Part shown: positions 21,669-24,069 of the stretch, in pieces
Numbering within the stretch: position 1 is the first letter of the stretch
Layout: each line of letters starts with the position of its first letter
Source: Glutinoglossum americanum
Lineage: Eukaryota; Ascomycota; Geoglossomycetes; Geoglossales; Geoglossaceae
NCBI GenBank assembly: GCA_020080175.1
Contig: JAGHQL010000263.1
Span: 1-24,069 of the forward strand
DNA length: 24,069 nt
Direction: 5' to 3'
Notes under the pieces: generated by a model
Seen by the model: only the letters and a program-made list of their open reading frames with translations
The model's database searches: none
Told to the model about the DNA's origin: nothing
Program-made: the position numbers and the translations under genes

Positions 21669-24068
21669 CTCTGCCGTGATGGTCACCTCTGCCGGGGCGA
21701 GCGTGTGTGCCTCGGCGTGGAGGGTGATGGAACCGTTGCCCCCACCTGTCGTGGGACGGGCAACAGCCTGAAGGATGCCTCGATAAGCGCGGCGCACTGG
21801 CCCCTGCAGGGTAGAAACATCCAGCGGGTCGGCACTGCCGAGTGCGGCCAGTTCGCCGGGACCGGTGACGGTGACGCGCACGGGGAGATTCGTGCCGGGA
21901 ATCGTCTCGGGCACAGGAACACCGGCGGCATCCACGACGGTGATCGTCACGAACGACAGGTCGTTTCGGTTCCCCGCTCGGAGTGTCGTCCGGTCGGGCG
22001 ACAGGGCGAGACCGGCGGGTGGGCCAGCCGTGCGCAGGACATGCTCGGCGATAACGTTACCGTCCGCATCCAGGCCGACAGCGCGCAGCTCGCCCGGCGC
22101 GTAGGGCACCTCGAAGGTCGCCGTGTAACGCTCGGTGCGAGTCGTCGGCAGTTCGCCCAGATACTCCCCATTCAGGAAGAGACGAACACGCGCACAGGAG
22201 GCATACGCGATCACTTGCAGGGTCTCGCCCTCATGACCGGGGAAGGTCCAGTGGTCACGCAGGTGCAGAGGCCAGCCCCATTTTATCGACCAGCCTTCGT
22301 TGTGCAGCCGTTGTCCCGGCAGGAGCGGCGCGACCACCGCCAAGTGCAGGACGCCGGGATGCCAGACGGCCTCCTGAAAATAGGACTGGGGCTTCCGCCG
22401 CCCGATTAAGTCAAGGCCCGCGCAGACAGCGGTATGGAACGGGAAGGTGAAGCCAATGACGCCATCCGGTTCTACCAGTGTCTGCCCGATACTGGATTCG
22501 CCGAGGTAGTCGATGGCGGTCCAGCAGAAATCGCCGAGTACCCAGGGGTGCTTTTCCACCAGTTGCCAGGCATCGAAGATGTCTTTAGCGTAGGCTTCCG
22601 TGCCCACGATGACCCGGCGAGGGTTGCGAGCGCGATCCGCCTCGTAGTGCGGCCACTCGTAGTTGTAACCCGCCACGTCCAGATTCTCGAACGCAGGGTC
22701 GCTGCTGGTATCCCAGTCTATCCACTCGAACCCCTCCGAGTGGGTCCAGAAGGGAGCGGGGACCCCGGCAGTCACCGGGCGCGTGGTGTCGTGGCGACGG
22801 ACACTGTCACGCAGGTCGCGAGCGATATCGGGTCGCTCGAACGCCTCGTAGACCTCGTTCCCAACCGACCAGAGTACCACCGAGGGATGGTTGCGGTCAC
22901 GGCGCACCACGGCGGCGATTTCGGCATCCGCGCCACCGGCGGCGAAGTAGCGTGCCTGTCCCTGAGGGACTTTCGGCTTCAGCCATTCGTCGAAAATCTC
23001 GTCCATCACCATCATGCCCAGCCGGTCACAGGCATCCAGGCAGGCGGGCGACGGCGCATTGTGCGCGGTGCGAATGGCGTTGAACCCAGCAGCCTTCAGC
23101 AGTTCGATACGCCGCTCCTCCGCCCGGTCGATAGCCGCCGCGCCGAGGATACCGTTGTCGTGGTGCAGGCAGCCGCCCTTCAGCGTGATACGCTCCCCGT
23201 TCAGGAGCAGTCCCCGGTCAGAATCCAGTTCCAGTGTCCGAATGCCGAACGTCGCTCCCGCCTGGTCAAGCACATCACCTCGATCATTCAGCAACGTCAC
23301 CTCGGCACGGTAGAGCGTGGGATGATCGGGGTGCCACGGTCGCGGTTTATCCACCGTAAGAGAAACCGGTTGTCTTCCTGCTTGCGTGTCACCCGTGGCA
23401 ACTACCGAGCCATCCGGGGCCAGCAGACACACATTCACCCGCAGAATCTCCGCTATGTGTTCGACTACCACCGCCACGTTGACGGTTGCGCTTTCCGTCG
23501 TGAGCGTCTCGGTGGTCACGAACACTCCGCCGTCCGGCGCGATACGTGTCATCATTGGACTTTGCACGAGGTGGACGTGACGCAATAGGCCGGAGCCGGA
23601 GTACCAGCGGGAGTTGCTACCCTCGTTCTTCACGCGCACCGCCAGTACGTTGTCAGCGTCGCGAAGCAGGTGAGGCGTCAGGTCATAGTAGAAAGGAGTG
23701 TAACCGCCATGGTGAGTTGACCCTAGCGAAGCACCGTTGAGCCAGACATCGGTATCACGGTACGAACCGTCGAACCAGATCTCCAGGCGTCCATCTAAGC
23801 CGTCCGGCACCCGGAAGCGTTTGCGGTACCAACCTGTGCCGCCCACCGCCCAGCCGACCATGAACCCACCCACCGCCTCTTTATCGAACGGGCCACTCTC
23901 CGCCGGATTGTCCGCACTCCGTTCCTCCTGCGGCAGATCCTCTATGGACCAGTCGTGCGGCGTATCCTGCACGCGCCATGTCGTATCATCGAAGTCCCGC
24001 GCCTCGGCCCCGTCGGCCTCACCGCGCCAGAACCGCCAGTCGTCATCGAACGTTACCCACTTCGGCAT
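21666..24068 (-). CDS. GH2 beta-galactosidase-like enzyme
   Basis: An 800-aa GH2 glycosidase. Residues about 1-170 are the sugar-binding jelly roll (GTGWYRKRFRVP, WLNG), 175-280 the immunoglobulin-like domain and 285-560 the TIM barrel. Catalytic residues are acid/base Glu405 in WSVGNE and nucleophile Glu491 in VIVGTE; NAIRTAHNAPSPACLDACD is also family-typical. Residues about 580-665 resemble DUF4982 and 685-800 a GH2 C-terminal domain with an Ig-like fold. No signal peptide is visible. The first ATG is one base from the window edge, so an upstream start cannot be ruled out, although FDDDWRFWRG is a normal N-terminus. Expected activity is on beta-galactosides, but GH2 specificity is broad. 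Confidence 0.92.
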   Translation of the reverse strand: MPKWVTFDDDWRFWRGEADGAEARDFDDTTWRVQDTPHDWSIEDLPQEERSADNPAESGPFDKEAVGGFMVGWAVGGTGWYRKRFRVPDGLDGRLEIWFDGSYRDTDVWLNGASLGSTHHGGYTPFYYDLTPHLLRDADNVLAVRVKNEGSNSRWYSGSGLLRHVHLVQSPMMTRIAPDGGVFVTTETLTTESATVNVAVVVEHIAEILRVNVCLLAPDGSVVATGDTQAGRQPVSLTVDKPRPWHPDHPTLYRAEVTLLNDRGDVLDQAGATFGIRTLELDSDRGLLLNGERITLKGGCLHHDNGILGAAAIDRAEERRIELLKAAGFNAIRTAHNAPSPACLDACDRLGMMVMDEIFDEWLKPKVPQGQARYFAAGGADAEIAAVVRRDRNHPSVVLWSVGNEVYEAFERPDIARDLRDSVRRHDTTRPVTAGVPAPFWTHSEGFEWIDWDTSSDPAFENLDVAGYNYEWPHYEADRARNPRRVIVGTEAYAKDIFDAWQLVEKHPWVLGDFCWTAIDYLGESSIGQTLVEPDGVIGFTFPFHTAVCAGLDLIGRRKPQSYFQEAVWHPGVLHLAVVAPLLPGQRLHNEGWSIKWGWPLHLRDHWTFPGHEGETLQVIAYASCARVRLFLNGEYLGELPTTRTERYTATFEVPYAPGELRAVGLDADGNVIAEHVLRTAGPPAGLALSPDRTTLRAGNRNDLSFVTITVVDAAGVPVPETIPGTNLPVRVTVTGPGELAALGSADPLDVSTLQGPVRRAYRGILQAVARPTTGGGNGSITLHAEAHTLAPAEVTITAE

Positions 24069-24069
24069 A

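Overview
This window looks like chromosomal DNA of an environmental, sugar-degrading bacterium, most likely of the phylum Armatimonadota. The inference rests on four things. One is a DUF1559 pseudopilin with the N-terminal pattern FTLIELLVV...[16 protein letters not shown] and an H-x(9)-DG end. Another is its pairing with a small Pro-rich lipoprotein. The third is a PEP-CTERM protein, and the fourth is the high density of glycoside hydrolases. Base composition is moderately GC-rich and even. I see no rRNA, tRNA, CRISPR array, prophage or transposase gene. The lineage call is inference, since no phylogenetic marker is present.

Layout. (1) 24-7715, minus strand: a probable regulated operon read LacI regulator, DUF1559 pseudopilin, small lipoprotein, GH29 alpha-L-fucosidase with a discoidin-like domain, SGNH hydrolase, and a large DUF5703/GH95-like glycosidase carrying an inserted LamG-like domain. 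Two junctions overlap (ATGA between lipoprotein and GH29; 8 nt between SGNH and the last glycosidase). A near-consensus promoter and LacI-type operator sequences lie upstream. (2) 7859-10047, minus: an M19 dipeptidase and a D-threonine aldolase/D-serine dehydratase-like PLP enzyme, 2 nt apart. (3) 10138-11982, plus: a secreted GH27 alpha-galactosidase-like enzyme. (4) 11983-15180, minus: a xylan-type block with a GH10 xylanase, a GH43 enzyme, a decayed LacI regulator and a glycosidase-tail fragment, plus a 136-bp inverted-repeat element between the GH10 and GH43 genes. (5) 15353-19099, plus: a large PHP/CehA-like secreted protein whose transcript may be leaderless, a histidine phosphatase and a class III-like PPK2, closed by a bidirectional terminator. 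(6) 19158-19895, minus: a PEP-CTERM protein, divergent from (7) a methyltransferase and a 1-Cys peroxiredoxin (20108-21592, plus). (8) 21666-24068, minus: a GH2 beta-galactosidase-like enzyme reaching the window edge.

How the parts may work together. The fucosidase, esterase-like SGNH enzyme, GH95-like enzyme, GH27, GH2, GH10 and GH43 suggest breakdown of plant heteropolysaccharides such as xyloglucan, xylan or galactose-containing polymers. The LacI regulators would be sugar-sensing switches. No sugar transporter is in the window. The pseudopilin and lipoprotein placed inside the fucosidase operon are the best candidates for an uncharacterised surface component of such a locus. All functions are deduced from sequence patterns recognised by eye; no database search was run.
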